Source: Hyphomonadaceae bacterium
GTDB lineage: Bacteria > Pseudomonadota > Alphaproteobacteria > Caulobacterales > Aquidulcibacteraceae
Direction: 5' to 3'
DNA length: 64,000 nucleotides
NCBI GenBank assembly: GCA_014378995.1
Contig: JACMMP010000010.1
Location: forward strand, 101,162 to 165,161
Shown here: positions 22,294 through 32,742 of the stretch, one piece after another
Layout: each line of letters starts with the position of its first letter
Position numbering within the stretch: position 1 is the first letter of the stretch
Notes under the pieces: generated by a model
Databases searched by the model: none
What the model was told of the DNA's origin: nothing
The model's input: only the letters and a program-made list of their open reading frames with translations
Made by a program: the position numbers and the translations under genes

Positions 22294-24372
22294 ATGCAAG
22301 GGCAGCTTGAAAAGACGTTCGGACAGCACGCAGCCAAGTTTGGCATGCGCGCGTGGGTGTTTGTGCTGAGCGCGCCGAGATGGCCAAAAAAAATCGCGCG
22401 CATGTGCTCGCGCCAGGGGCGCGCCCTGCTTGGCTGGCGTTTGCGTCATCAACCGCTGACTTGGGACCGGCTCAAGGATGTCAAGCTCGACGTCGGCGGC
22501 GGCATCGTCAATCTTCAGGATTACTGGCGCCTGGGGCCGGGCGGTCAGATCTTGCGCGAAGATAAGGACATGGCGCGCGAACTCGTCCTCGATTCGCGCG
22601 GACGCACTTGGCACATCGCTCATTTGCCGCCTTGGATCAGATTGGCCGACGGACAGCGCAAAACAACCTGGAATGAAACGCAGTGGAACGAGCTTGAGGC
22701 GATTGTTCAGGCTCGCATCGACGATGCCAGCGCCACCGACACGACGATCGATGCGGCGCCCCTGCGCGTCGATCGCCGCGCCCGGCTGGACGGTTGCTTT
22801 CTGCGCGTGTTGCCAAAGCCCAGCGGTGAAGGCGATCTTCATATTGCGTGTCCGGACGCACATTTTTCAAAAACGGTGAAACTGCCCGGGGTGAAGTTCG
22901 CCTCGACCCCAAACTTCGCAGGCGCGATGTTTAAACACGGGGCCCTTTTTAATAAGGCGCAATTTCCAAAGGGCGCGCACTTCCGCGACGCTGTGTTCGG
23001 GCGAAACGCCGATTTCCAGGAAGCCCAATTCGGCGGCCGCGCGGATTTTCAGGGCATCGTTGTTTGCTTGATGGCGCTCTTTGGATCGCGACCCGACGAT
23101 AGGACCAAGACCAAGTTCAGCGATGTCGCCAAGTTCAACCGGGCGCGTTTTCTCAACGGGGCAAATTTCAACGATATCGAGTTCGGGGATAAGTCTGCTT
23201 TCGACGACGCGGTTTTCGCTCGGCGCTCCGACTTCGAACGCTGCGTCTTCACCGGCGCCGCAATCTTCGAACGCGCCAGTTTCTATCGCCGCGCAAGCTT
23301 TGCCTTCGCCAAGTTCAAGCGCAGCGTAACCTTCGCCCGGGCGCAATTTCACGGACGCTCGGATTTCGAGGACGCGGAACTGCCCGGCGATATGTCCTTC
23401 GACCGCGCCCAGTTCACCGCGATCGAGCGTATGCTGAACGCCGCTAGAGTGTGGTTCTGGATAGCGCTCGCCTTCGCGGCCTGGACGTACCTGGGAACGC
23501 CGTGGCCTGAGGCTCTCGCCTTCCACAAAGCTTGGATCTTCGCCTTTCCCGCATTGATCTATCTCACTAGCTCGTTCCTTATTTCCAAGGATAGCCAATT
23601 GGCCGCGAGAATGTGGTTCGTGCTGGCGCTGGGTCTTGTGGTTTGGGCCTATTTCGGCGCTCCGGCGCCCGACCATCTCGCACCCTATAGAGTATGGATT
23701 TTTGCGTTGCCAGCAGGCGTCTGCCTCGCAGCGTCTAGCTATATGGCCAAGGATGGAAAGGTCGAGCCTTTTGAGCGCTCCTATTCCTATCTCGCCGCCC
23801 AGGTCGAGAAAGCCGGCAACAGAAAAGACGCCGCACTCCTTTTGCGAAAGCATCAGCGGGCAAAGCGTTTGCGCCGGCGTCACCCACTGCCGGGGCGGAT
23901 CTTGTCTATCGCCTACGATATCGCTGCGTCTTACGGCGACAGCTTGCGCCGCCCCACGTTCTGGCTGCTCATGAGCTTGGCGGCCTTCGCGGCGCTGTTC
24001 TGGACCTGGTCCAATGGCGGCCCACGGGACGTGCAAGCATGGATCGCGCGCGTCCAGCACGCCGAGGAGCGCGCCGAACTTTTTGGCGCTGTCGAGTTCT
24101 CGCTCGCCAATGTCGTGCAACCCTTCGCAACCTGGGCGCCCGCGCTGCATGGCGATCAAGACTGCAATTTCCGCACAAACCTTTTGGTCGTCGGGGCGCG
24201 CAAAACAACGGCCGGGGTCGAGCGTTGCCGGCCAGTTTGGATGGACGCCAACGCCGATCTCAACGGCCACCGCTTAGCTGTGCGCACGATGTCTGCACTG
24301 CAATCGATCGTCTCGGCGTTACTGCTGTTCTTGATGGCGCTCGCCACGCGCAGACGCTTCAGTATCTCCTAG
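22294..24372 (+). CDS. Pentapeptide-repeat membrane protein
   Basis: The 692-residue product has an N-terminal soluble region (1-195). About 20 pentapeptide-type repeats follow at roughly 195-385 (ANF/ARF/AQF-type A-x-F spacing, as in SVTFARAQFHGRSDFEDAEL), forming a right-handed beta-helix. Four membrane helices come next (about 388-485), then a basic cytoplasmic segment (KHQRAKRLRRRH), one more helix, a soluble loop with two cysteines and a last C-terminal helix. The domain order resembles bacterial pentapeptide proteins with ion-channel-like C-termini. Function is not known. The gene is followed immediately by convergent small genes. Confidence 0.85.
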   Translation: MQGQLEKTFGQHAAKFGMRAWVFVLSAPRWPKKIARMCSRQGRALLGWRLRHQPLTWDRLKDVKLDVGGGIVNLQDYWRLGPGGQILREDKDMARELVLDSRGRTWHIAHLPPWIRLADGQRKTTWNETQWNELEAIVQARIDDASATDTTIDAAPLRVDRRARLDGCFLRVLPKPSGEGDLHIACPDAHFSKTVKLPGVKFASTPNFAGAMFKHGALFNKAQFPKGAHFRDAVFGRNADFQEAQFGGRADFQGIVVCLMALFGSRPDDRTKTKFSDVAKFNRARFLNGANFNDIEFGDKSAFDDAVFARRSDFERCVFTGAAIFERASFYRRASFAFAKFKRSVTFARAQFHGRSDFEDAELPGDMSFDRAQFTAIERMLNAARVWFWIALAFAAWTYLGTPWPEALAFHKAWIFAFPALIYLTSSFLISKDSQLAARMWFVLALGLVVWAYFGAPAPDHLAPYRVWIFALPAGVCLAASSYMAKDGKVEPFERSYSYLAAQVEKAGNRKDAALLLRKHQRAKRLRRRHPLPGRILSIAYDIAASYGDSLRRPTFWLLMSLAAFAALFWTWSNGGPRDVQAWIARVQHAEERAELFGAVEFSLANVVQPFATWAPALHGDQDCNFRTNLLVVGARKTTAGVERCRPVWMDANADLNGHRLAVRTMSALQSIVSALLLFLMALATRRRFSIS

Positions 24373-24560
24373 CCGCCGATAAAATGCTCGGTCAGCAAGC
24401 GGTACAAGGCGCGTCGCTGCTCGGCGTTTTGAGGCTTACGGACGCGAATGCCCGATCCGCATCCCGATCGGCCGATCAGAACGCTGTCGTCATCCTCATC
24501 TTGCTCCAAGGCGATATTGCGCTCCGCAAGAGCGGCCTCGAGCTCTTCGTCGGTATCCAT
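24369..24560 (-). CDS. Small hypothetical protein
   Basis: The 63-residue product from ATG 24560 starts 19 nt after the HicB-like gene stop, so the two are probably co-transcribed. It is acidic at the N-terminus (MDTDEELEAALAERNIAL) with a C-terminal basic helix ending near HFIGG. No family is recognised. Its stop overlaps the end of the convergent pentapeptide gene by 4 nt. Confidence 0.5.
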   Translation of the reverse strand: MDTDEELEAALAERNIALEQDEDDDSVLIGRSGCGSGIRVRKPQNAEQRRALYRLLTEHFIGG

Positions 24561-24579
24561 CCAGCCCCAACTTCGGTTC

Positions 24580-24813
24580 TTATGCGAACTGCGCGTACTC
24601 CACGAAACGCGCATCGTTGGGGGCGTTCATTTCTTCCCATTGGCCCGCGCCGCCGAGCGCATCGGCGAGCGCCTTCGGGAGCAGGCCCCGCACGCCATCG
24701 CGCGAGCGGTCGGCCGCAAAAAGACCTGGCGCTTCGGTGCTGACCGCGATCCACCAGCCGGAATCGGTCGACCGCACTTCGACGGTGACACGCCGCTCTC
24801 TGGCCTTGGCCAT
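24580..24813 (-). CDS. DUF1902/HicB-like small protein
   Basis: The 77-residue product from ATG 24813 has GGGGAA about 8 nt upstream. The fold signature RVTVEVRSTDSGWWIAVS, then APGLFAADRSRDGV and a helix, matches the HicB/DUF1902 half-RNase-H-like antitoxin family. A toxin partner of HicA type is not adjacent; the downstream 63-residue protein does not look like HicA. Whether it is a real toxin-antitoxin component is therefore uncertain. Confidence 0.7.
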   Translation of the reverse strand: MAKARERRVTVEVRSTDSGWWIAVSTEAPGLFAADRSRDGVRGLLPKALADALGGAGQWEEMNAPNDARFVEYAQFA

Positions 24814-25129
24814 CGTTAAGTTCCCCATGCGGCCATGAAGGGCCGGTTGCAGAAGCGAGTCAAGCGCGACTCAGGGTAGTGGGCAAAAATGAACAACGGG
24901 TAGCTCGCAGGGGCCAACGCCGCGGGGCTATCCCCGGTTCGCAAGCGACCGCCGATTTTTTGGTTTTGTCAACCAAAACAATAACTTGACGCACCCCTGG
25001 GAAATGCATTCTGGCGTACCTTTTGGGCTTGGCTTGGCTTCTGCGCTGCTGCGCGAATCTCCTAATTCATGGCAAAAACTTGTGATCGCAGCGGCTTCCT
25101 CACCAGTGGCGGCGGTCACACTCGCCGCA

Positions 25130-25348
25130 TGGGCGCGCGGAGGTTTGGCGAACTGCCAGAATCGCGAACGCGCGCGCCACGTCGAGGTTGATGTGCCTTT
25201 CAGGTAAGCTGCGCGGATCCTGAGCGACAGACGGGCTAAGGCCGAACGCTGTCCGACTAGGCGGACAGTGCAGCCGAACCGGCGAGCCATATCGTCCGCG
25301 CTGATGCCATTCATCGACGAGCCGTGCGAACGCTTCGACCTTGTTCAT
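25130..25348 (-). pseudogene. Frameshifted ParB/RepB-like partition protein fragment
   Basis: Two minus-strand frames together spell a ParB-type HTH region. NKVEAFARLVDE lies in one frame, ISADDMARRFGCTVRLV through ALARLSLRIRAAYLKG in another, then HINLDVARAFAI back in the first. This is the conserved KorB/ParB HTH core with two frame changes and no N-terminal ParB nuclease-like domain or C-terminal part. It is the remains of a plasmid or integrative-element partition gene. Confidence 0.65.
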
Positions 25349-25397
25349 CGCGGACACGCGCCAACGGGTACGTTCTCATTCTGCACAGATAGATCGC

Positions 25398-26144
25398 TCA
25401 TGTGCTTTGGCTCCTTGCCGCCTCTGCCGCGACGTGACCGGCAAACGATGTGACGAAGGTTTTCAAGCTGGTGAGTTCCGACATGTCGGCGAACTCGCCG
25501 GTGGCTACGCCGCCGCGTGGTGAGGCCAGCACCGACGCTGAGGTGTAAAGTTGCTCTTGCACGAGACGCTGGCAGAGAATGTCGTAGCGCGTGAGATATG
25601 ACGCGCCCTGAAACTCCGGAAATACCGGAAAGTGCGGGGAGGTATCCTTCACCGCGCGACGTGACTCCGGCGCATCTTCAACCATCATGAGCCAAGCAAC
25701 GAACGGCTTTGGGTGCTTGCCGAACGCGCCTTCGCGATACGCCGTCCACAAATCATGGGCGGTGCCGATCGCCTCTTCAGTGCGGTTATTGAAGTTGTTG
25801 CCGAAGGACGGGCCTACCTGGCTCTTCAATTCGACCGCTGCGATCAAGCGGCCTTCATGGATCACGAGCATGTCCCAGAGTTTTGTCGGCCGGAAGTATC
25901 CGGGCAATGTCACAACAGCGCGCTGGCGATGGATGCAGGCTTTCGGAAGACCGTTGGCCTCAACCAGGTCGCACACGAGTGCGACGAAGCCATCCATGTT
26001 CTTGCCACTGGTGACGCCCGCTCGCTCGCCCTGATCGACGACGCCGGCTTCGATTTGCTTCTGGCGCGCCTTCTCGCGATTGCCCCAGAACGCCATCACG
26101 GCGTCCTTGGCCTTGGTCTGGTAGTCGGCAAGATCAAGGCTCAT
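25398..26144 (-). CDS. PaeR7I/XhoI-type restriction endonuclease
   Basis: The 248-residue product matches the size and motifs of the PaeR7I/XhoI family: [14 protein letters not shown] in the N-terminal half, then a PD-(D/E)xK-type site with Asp91 (LWDMLVIHE), Glu105 and Lys107 (AAVELKSQ). Family knowledge: these type II enzymes cut CTCGAG. The ATG overlaps the stop of the methyltransferase gene (ATGA), so the nuclease is translated after the protecting methylase. CTCGAG occurs in this window, for example at 31127-31132 and 31718-31723. Confidence 0.85.
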   Translation of the reverse strand: MSLDLADYQTKAKDAVMAFWGNREKARQKQIEAGVVDQGERAGVTSGKNMDGFVALVCDLVEANGLPKACIHRQRAVVTLPGYFRPTKLWDMLVIHEGRLIAAVELKSQVGPSFGNNFNNRTEEAIGTAHDLWTAYREGAFGKHPKPFVAWLMMVEDAPESRRAVKDTSPHFPVFPEFQGASYLTRYDILCQRLVQEQLYTSASVLASPRGGVATGEFADMSELTSLKTFVTSFAGHVAAEAARSQST

Positions 26145-27910
26145 GTGGCCGCCTTCTTGTACGTCAGGACGCCCCGCTCGGCTTCCGTAAGGTTGTAGAG
26201 CGCAGCGACCGCTTCATTGCAGGCGGCGGCGTCAAGCGCTTCGGCCGCGGCGACGAGGTTCTTTCGCATGGCCGGTTTCACGGTTTTCCAAGCAGGCACG
26301 CGGATGCGGCGCAGATACTGCGCCTGAAAGCGGAGGTAGCCGCCGCGCATTTTCGTTGAATATGCGCCGACAAACAGGCTGCCGATGCCTGAGAGCAAGA
26401 CCGCCTGCAGCGCACGCAAATCCCATTCATCAGATGTGATGAAGTAGAGATTGTGGTGAGGGTAATAGCGACCCTCGTCATAGACGATGTGGGCCGCGCC
26501 CTTGATGTCCGGGATGAGCAGCTTCGGGCGCGTGACCAGCGCGGGATAGATGCGATCAATTGTGCGATACCAATTCGCAGGCGTCTTCTGCGCGCAATGG
26601 CGCCCCGCGATTTCAGCGCGCCGCGCTTCGAGATAGCGGCCAAACTTCGGAAACTGGCTAAACGGCGCGAGCTTTCCATCGTCCAGGAAGGGATTGATGA
26701 CGCCCTTGCCGCGCCACGCGATCGACCCCGAGGCAATGTCGCGCGTCATGACTAGCGGCAGCTTGCGCTCCGGCTCGACGTCGAGTGCGTCAAGGTCGCC
26801 TATGAACGCCTGATCGGCCCCGGTGGCGACGCCGATGCCAACCTTACAGCCCGCCTCTTCCAGCGTCGGGTGCTCAGATTCCAACCGTCGCACGAGCGCA
26901 AGAGCGTCGAAATCGTCGAGCACCCAGGGTTCATCGCCCTTCCCCACGGCTTCAAATTCAATGACATCGCTAGAAGCGTCGTTCGCTCCTGTCATCGCGC
27001 GCGCCAATTTGGTTAGATGCGTCGCATCAATCGACGGGCGATGCGCCAGCCGGGTCGGGCCATGCCGCTCGCGGCCGATCACGAAAATGGCGGGATATGC
27101 GATCACGTCAGAGTGGAATGCGGGCGTATCGACCATGTCGACGTAGGCGCGCAAATGAAAGCCGTTGGCGACAAAGCGGCGCAGCGGCCCGCCGTAACGG
27201 TTCTTAATCCAACGATCGGCGCAGATGAAAGCGAGCGCGCCATTCGGCGCAAGCGCCGTAAGGCCGCGCTCGATAAAGGGGACATAAATGTCGGCGCGGT
27301 CGTAGATGGTGCTGAAGCGACGGCGATACTCGTCAATCAGAACCTGTGGGATCATTTCCTGACGGATGTAGGGCGGGTTACCGATCACATGCGTGAAGTC
27401 GTGCGGCAGGTCGGCGAGGAGGAAATCGCCCTGGCTCAACCATGCATCGGCCAGAACGCCTGCGTCCCGAACCGAAAAATTATGATCTCGCAACAGCGCG
27501 ACGACTTTAACTCGTGTCGCTAGGTATGTGTTGGTGTGGAGTTCAACGCCTTGGATGGCCGCGCGCAAATCCGTGGCCGCTGAGTCGCCGTGAGCGCGGT
27601 CACCGTAGGATAACATCAAGCGCTCGATTGCAGGCAACAAGAAATCGCCGTCGCCAAACGACGGCTCCAGCAAGCGAGCCTCATGCAACGGGCGATCGGC
27701 TGTGTAGCCAATCAAATCAAGGATGAAATCGACCACCTCGCGGCGCGTAAAGATTGCGCCCCGTTCTTCGAGGCCGGCGCGCGACAGCACGTCCACGGCC
27801 TCCGTCAGCGGGCAGAGGCCCGGCAGGGACGCTTGGACGGCGGAGGCAGACGACTTTGGCACCAAGACCTCGATTCCTTGCCACCCTAGAACGAAGAGGA
27901 ACTCGGACAA
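26141..27910 (-). CDS. Adenine-specific DNA methyltransferase, partner of PaeR7I-type nuclease
   Basis: The 589-residue product has motif [14 protein letters not shown] (about 81-93), the catalytic NPPY at 178-181 ([11 protein letters not shown]), and a C-terminal target-recognition region with [17 protein letters not shown]. This is the gamma-type N6-adenine methyltransferase plan of M.PaeR7I and M.XhoI. The TTG start at 27910 has no strong ribosome site, so the true start could be somewhat different. It should protect CTCGAG sites from the overlapping downstream nuclease. Confidence 0.88.
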   Translation of the reverse strand: MSEFLFVLGWQGIEVLVPKSSASAVQASLPGLCPLTEAVDVLSRAGLEERGAIFTRREVVDFILDLIGYTADRPLHEARLLEPSFGDGDFLLPAIERLMLSYGDRAHGDSAATDLRAAIQGVELHTNTYLATRVKVVALLRDHNFSVRDAGVLADAWLSQGDFLLADLPHDFTHVIGNPPYIRQEMIPQVLIDEYRRRFSTIYDRADIYVPFIERGLTALAPNGALAFICADRWIKNRYGGPLRRFVANGFHLRAYVDMVDTPAFHSDVIAYPAIFVIGRERHGPTRLAHRPSIDATHLTKLARAMTGANDASSDVIEFEAVGKGDEPWVLDDFDALALVRRLESEHPTLEEAGCKVGIGVATGADQAFIGDLDALDVEPERKLPLVMTRDIASGSIAWRGKGVINPFLDDGKLAPFSQFPKFGRYLEARRAEIAGRHCAQKTPANWYRTIDRIYPALVTRPKLLIPDIKGAAHIVYDEGRYYPHHNLYFITSDEWDLRALQAVLLSGIGSLFVGAYSTKMRGGYLRFQAQYLRRIRVPAWKTVKPAMRKNLVAAAEALDAAACNEAVAALYNLTEAERGVLTYKKAAT

Positions 27911-28861
27911 GGATTCGAGTTCAGCGCACGGTAAGGCGACTCGGCCTGTCCGGAAGGGCGGTAAGACCGCGTTCTCAGGATCTATCGCTCTATCCCCCTT
28001 CCGACGCAGCGCATGAGATAATCATCTGGGTCGCAGAGCACTCCAGCGTTTCTGGCACGTGAGGTGTCGGGTCAGCGGCACTCTTCTGGCAGGCATCTGC
28101 CAACACAGAGCAATGATCGAATCTGAGGCCTGCCGATCCGCATCGTGGCGGAAGCGCACTCGAAGTCGCACCTTTAGGAGAGGAAGTGCGCTTGATCCCA
28201 GGAGCGGACTCTGGCTCAGGTGCGCCGCGAAGCAGACGTCGCGCCTGAGCCATCAGCGCACCCTCTCTCGCTCTTTCGGCGTGGAGGCGTGACGCATATT
28301 GGACTCAGCGTTGAACTTCGGTTTGGGCAAAGGCTGAAAGCGTGTCCGGCACCAGGCGAGGTCGGGACGCCCGCATCAAGCAAAGCGTCGGACCGCCCGC
28401 ATGGCAGGGCGAATTCCATGACCGCACCGACAGTGTAGGTCTCGCCAACAACGAGCGGACCCGCTCTCCCGTGACATGGTTTGGAGCGGCGTTGACGCAT
28501 AAACAAAATCGCCGGGGCCGACAGCGTAGCTCATGGCATGCATGCCTTGGGCCCAGATGAGCCGGGTCAACGTCGACGAGGCTCATCGAGCCTTAGCGCC
28601 TTCCGGACGTCGGCTAATTGGTAGCCAAGCCAGAGGATGTAGAGCCCGACGAACATCGATACGCCGAGCGTACGCGCCACAACATAGGAGTGCGCGGCGG
28701 CAATCGAGGTGGGCCAGCGTCGAAGGACATTCGTCCCATCTACGCCTCGCGCTAACCTTTGTCAGGTCCCGGAGCGATGGAGATCGCTGACAGCGGCCGA
28801 AACCTATGGTTACAGTCTTTGCAATTGCGAGGGCGGCTCGCCGCTGACATCTCGGGGAGCA
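27911..28861. other. Intergenic stretch with a possible membrane-protein remnant
   Basis: No complete gene is supported in these 950 bases. On the minus strand at 28575-28710 a frame without a start codon encodes a hydrophobic helix and tail (SMFVGLYILWLGYQLADVRK). It looks like a broken membrane-protein gene. The right end carries GGGGAG, the ribosome site of the TIR gene. Confidence 0.45.
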
Positions 28862-31800
28862 ATGTCGGGCGTCAAAATGAGTGCTGCACGAAGCCTCTTC
28901 ATCTCGCGCGCCGGCGTCGATCGCGAGGCCGGCAAAGCAATTGCCTCCTGGCTGAGCGCTGCGGGCTATAAGGTCTTCATTCAAGATTGGGACCTCGAAC
29001 CCGGCGTCGACTTCATCGCAGAGATCCACGCGCGACTAGCAAGCGGTGATCACGTGGTCGCCCTCCTGAGCGAGGCCTACCTCGCCTCGCCCTGGTGCAA
29101 AATGGAGTGGAATGCAGCGGTCAAGGCCCAAACCGAAACCGGCTTGAAGCGTTTGACGCCGCTTCGCGTCACCGACTGCAATCCGGCCGGACTCATGGGA
29201 CTCTTGATTTACGACGATCTGGTCGGCTTTGGCGAAGAAGCGGCGCGCAAGCGCGTGCTCGACCTCATCTACAATCTAGATAAGTCGCCGCACGATCCAG
29301 GCGCATGGATGACGCCCGCGCCGCACGACAGACCAAAGCTCATCAATCTCGACCCCTTCGACCTCAACGCGTTCGCCGGACGGCGCGAAGAGCTTGATCT
29401 CATCCACGCAATGCTCGGCCGCACCGATGCGCAGGTTGCCATCACGGCGCTTTCCGGCTTGGGCGGAGTCGGCAAATCGGCCCTCGCGCGCGCTTATTGC
29501 GAGCTGCATCTCGCCGATTACGAAGTGATCTGGTGGATCCGGTCGGAATCGGAAGCCGACCTCGTGCGCGACCTAGGTCACTTCGCCGTCGCATGGAATC
29601 CGACCCTCGCCGCTATCGACGATCCGCAAGAACGAGCGCTCGAAGGCAAAAACATTGCCTCCACGTGGTCGGGCGCGCGACCCATCCTTCTTGTCTTCGA
29701 CAATGTGCTGACGCCTTCACTCTTGCGTCAGTATCGGCCATCGGGCGCATGCCGGGCCTTGGTTACTTCGCGCAACACCGCCTGGAGCCGCGACTGGAAC
29801 CCTATCACCGTCAGAAAGCTCGATCCAGACACCGGCGCAAAGCTCCTCATCAAAGCGACGGGCATTGATGATTATGCCGGCGCGCGCAAACTCGCGCTTG
29901 ATCTCGACGGCCTGGCGCTTCCGCTCTCTCATGCCGCGGCATTGCTTCGCGAAAATACGGCGCTCACCTACAAGGATGTTTTGCGCCGCTATGACAGCTT
30001 CATGGACGTCCAGACCGATGACGCCGACGTTCGCACGACTTTCGCCACCTACTCCGTCGCACTCGAAGATCTCGCCCATAAAAGTCCACTCTGCCGACAC
30101 GTCATGTCGGCGGCGGCCTATTGCGCGCCCGAACAAATCCCAGCCTCGTTCCTGGAAGCGGCGGTTCGCACCCATATCGACAACGCCTTCATGGATGCAG
30201 GACCAGTTTCGAGCGATCGCATCGTAGATGCGTTAGGGGCGCTTGCTCGCTATGCGCTGATCGATGTCGAACGCCCCGACGAAGGGGCGCCCTCTATCTC
30301 AGTGCACCGCGTGGTTCAGCGCGTGGTCCGGCGTATTCATGATACAAGCGGCGATGGGCTCGCCTGGGGCTGCGCGCTCCTCCATGCCATCGATCGACAC
30401 GCCGAAATTGATCGGGCCGCCGCCAAGCGTCATGGCGCCGAGGCGCTCGCGATCGTGCCGCAGGACGCATGCGCCGAGATCCGCGCCGCTGTCTCAAAGC
30501 TCAGCAAAGAGGAAGTTTTTGGCGGCCTAGAATTTCATGAGCAGGTCGATTTCGTCTCTTTCATCGGGCGCGAGACCGAACTCAATCGCCTTCATTTGCT
30601 TTTCGCCGAGCGCGGTGTTTCTTCGGTGCTCCTCTACGGCGGGCAAGGCGTCGGAAAGACGGCTTTTGCCCATAGCTACATCGAGAAATACCGAAACGAT
30701 TATGGCCTCGTTTGGCGCATCGACGAAACCGGCGGCGACAGCGCCAACGAGCAGATTATGCGCCATGCGACTGCAGCCGGCGCCCAACTCCGTTCCACAA
30801 TCCCCACTCAAGCGGCCAAAGAGGCACTGGATTTTGCAGCCCAACGCCGCAGGGCCGGACCCGCCCTGATTGTCGTCGATGACGCCGAGACCCACTCGAT
30901 CCATAACTGGATAAAACACCGCGACATCAAATTTCTGCTTCTAAGCCGCGCCAGTTCGATCCGCGGAATCGATGTCGACGCCCAGATTGCGCTCGCTCAG
31001 CCCAGCGTCACCGACCATCTAAAAATCCTTCGCGCGCACCGCCCGACCACCACCGAGGCAGAGGCAGCGCAGATCACAGCAGCGATCGGCCAATCGCCAA
31101 GCAAGCTCTCGCGTCTCAGAATGATGCTCGAGCACGACCCTCACATCTTGTTTGCCGATATCCTGCGCGCGCTAAACGAGCTTGGCCCCGATGAACAGCC
31201 CCTCGGCAACATGCTGCGCCGCCAGATCGAAGCATTGCCTCCCGAAGCACGCGATCTACTTGCTGCGCTCTCTCCGTGCCTGTCGAGCGACATACCGGAC
31301 CACTTTGCGAGCGCGCTCTCGAACATGCCGTTCAAAGATTATGTGGCCGCCAGTCAGCATCTTTATAACGCGCGTCTCGCCACATTCACCAACGAGAGTA
31401 GATTTGGCGCCCTGATCTCGGTCGTTTCCCAGGTGCTTGAAACGATGCGGCACCTCATGTCGCCGGACGCTTCACGCGAAGCGCTCAACAACTTGCTCAA
31501 GGTGACGCTCGAAGATCTGCCTGACATCAATGTGCCCGACGACTGGCCAAAAGCACAAACCTATATCAGGCACGCCATTCAAGCGCTCCAAGACCTCGAA
31601 GGCGCCGATCTCTTACTATCGGCCAAGGTCAGACTATATCACGCGAGCCTTCTGCGACGGCTGGGTGAGTATGCCCGCGTCCGGAGCCTGCTAATGCCGC
31701 TGACGCGCGAGACCGCGCTCGAGGCAGACAGACCCGCGCTTGCGACGGCGTTTACCGAACTCTCAATCGTCAATCTGGCGCTTGGCCATCTCGCCAGCGC

Positions 31801-32641
31801 CGAACAGCATGCCCGCCATGCGCTCGATAAGAGCGGGTCTCAGAATGAAGGCCCCAGCCCCGAAGGCATCAATGCAACCCTTGCCATGGTTCGGGTGCTC
31901 GCCCGGCGAGGCGCTTTCGATGAAGCCACCCAATTGCTCGCCCCAGTACTCGAATGGAAACGCGCCAACCCTGGCGAGCACGCCTACGAACTGCTCAATC
32001 CCCTTATCGCGCACGCACACATCCTCATTGACCAGGGTAAGGTCGAGGAAGCGCAAGCGGCAATCGATGCTGCGCGCGACATCGAAATCGACGATTTTGA
32101 CACACGCAACGAACCAGCCGTCGGCGCCCTCCTCGGCGCGCGCGCAATGCTCGCGGAACGACGCGACGATACTACAACCGCCATGGACCTCTTTCAGCAG
32201 AGCCTGAGGGTCCAAGAAAGCGTCCATGGCGCCGACCATCCCGAAGTGGCGCAGACGCTCTCTCACATCGCTGCGCTAGAAACCCGGCTTGGGCTTATTG
32301 CTGAGGCCGATATCCATCTTCGGCGCGTGCTCGGCATCTTCGATGTCTGCGCTGAGCACAATAGCCCAGTGACAGGCGACGCAGCGCAAGCCTTAGCGCT
32401 GTTGCTGCGCCATCTCGATCAGACAGAGGAAGCATGGGCATTGCTCGACAAGGTCGAAGGCGGCCCGCGCGAAAATGACAGACAATCGATTACCAGAAGA
32501 GTGGACCTCGGCCTTACCTATGCGCGCATGCGAGGCGACGCCAGAACGCCAATGCGCGTTCGGCCACGCCTTCAACTGGCGCTCTTCTTAATCGTCGCCG
32601 CGATCGTTTTAGTGGCGAGCATCATCTTTTTTGTGTGGTGA
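28862..32641 (+). CDS. TIR - two NTPase modules - TPR-like - membrane-tail protein (STAND type)
   Basis: The 1259-residue product, from ATG 28862 with GGGGAG upstream, begins with a TIR domain (about 8-140). This includes AARSLFISRAG, the DWDLEPG loop and SPWCKMEW, whose Glu82 is at the position of the NADase catalytic glutamate. A first NB-ARC/STAND NTPase has Walker A GLGGVGKS (199-206) and Walker B PILLVFD (274-280). A second P-loop GGQGVGKT (about 593-600) has its own Walker B ALIVVDD. TPR-like helical repeats fill about 900-1200, and one membrane helix ends the protein (FLIVAAIVLVASIIFF). Known families: such TIR-STAND proteins sense phage and deplete NAD. Two NTPase modules plus a membrane tail is unusual. 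The HNH-type gene downstream may be co-expressed. Confidence 0.88.
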   Translation: MSGVKMSAARSLFISRAGVDREAGKAIASWLSAAGYKVFIQDWDLEPGVDFIAEIHARLASGDHVVALLSEAYLASPWCKMEWNAAVKAQTETGLKRLTPLRVTDCNPAGLMGLLIYDDLVGFGEEAARKRVLDLIYNLDKSPHDPGAWMTPAPHDRPKLINLDPFDLNAFAGRREELDLIHAMLGRTDAQVAITALSGLGGVGKSALARAYCELHLADYEVIWWIRSESEADLVRDLGHFAVAWNPTLAAIDDPQERALEGKNIASTWSGARPILLVFDNVLTPSLLRQYRPSGACRALVTSRNTAWSRDWNPITVRKLDPDTGAKLLIKATGIDDYAGARKLALDLDGLALPLSHAAALLRENTALTYKDVLRRYDSFMDVQTDDADVRTTFATYSVALEDLAHKSPLCRHVMSAAAYCAPEQIPASFLEAAVRTHIDNAFMDAGPVSSDRIVDALGALARYALIDVERPDEGAPSISVHRVVQRVVRRIHDTSGDGLAWGCALLHAIDRHAEIDRAAAKRHGAEALAIVPQDACAEIRAAVSKLSKEEVFGGLEFHEQVDFVSFIGRETELNRLHLLFAERGVSSVLLYGGQGVGKTAFAHSYIEKYRNDYGLVWRIDETGGDSANEQIMRHATAAGAQLRSTIPTQAAKEALDFAAQRRRAGPALIVVDDAETHSIHNWIKHRDIKFLLLSRASSIRGIDVDAQIALAQPSVTDHLKILRAHRPTTTEAEAAQITAAIGQSPSKLSRLRMMLEHDPHILFADILRALNELGPDEQPLGNMLRRQIEALPPEARDLLAALSPCLSSDIPDHFASALSNMPFKDYVAASQHLYNARLATFTNESRFGALISVVSQVLETMRHLMSPDASREALNNLLKVTLEDLPDINVPDDWPKAQTYIRHAIQALQDLEGADLLLSAKVRLYHASLLRRLGEYARVRSLLMPLTRETALEADRPALATAFTELSIVNLALGHLASAEQHARHALDKSGSQNEGPSPEGINATLAMVRVLARRGAFDEATQLLAPVLEWKRANPGEHAYELLNPLIAHAHILIDQGKVEEAQAAIDAARDIEIDDFDTRNEPAVGALLGARAMLAERRDDTTTAMDLFQQSLRVQESVHGADHPEVAQTLSHIAALETRLGLIAEADIHLRRVLGIFDVCAEHNSPVTGDAAQALALLLRHLDQTEEAWALLDKVEGGPRENDRQSITRRVDLGLTYARMRGDARTPMRVRPRLQLALFLIVAAIVLVASIIFFVW

Positions 32642-32742
32642 TTTTCGAATCGGCCCCAACCGACGCCTTCTCGCGTCCTCGTTAAGACCAACGACGGGAC
32701 TAAGACAGGGGCTAAGCTCGCTCAGCTCAAGCGGAGGACGCA

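Noticed and set aside
22867..24270. Open frame of 467 codons antisense to the pentapeptide-repeat gene
   Set aside because: The plus strand has regular repeats, membrane helices and a ribosome site; the antisense frame lacks any recognisable motif.
28575..28710. Hydrophobic helix frame upstream of the TIR gene
   Set aside because: No start codon in frame and too short; noted only as a possible remnant.
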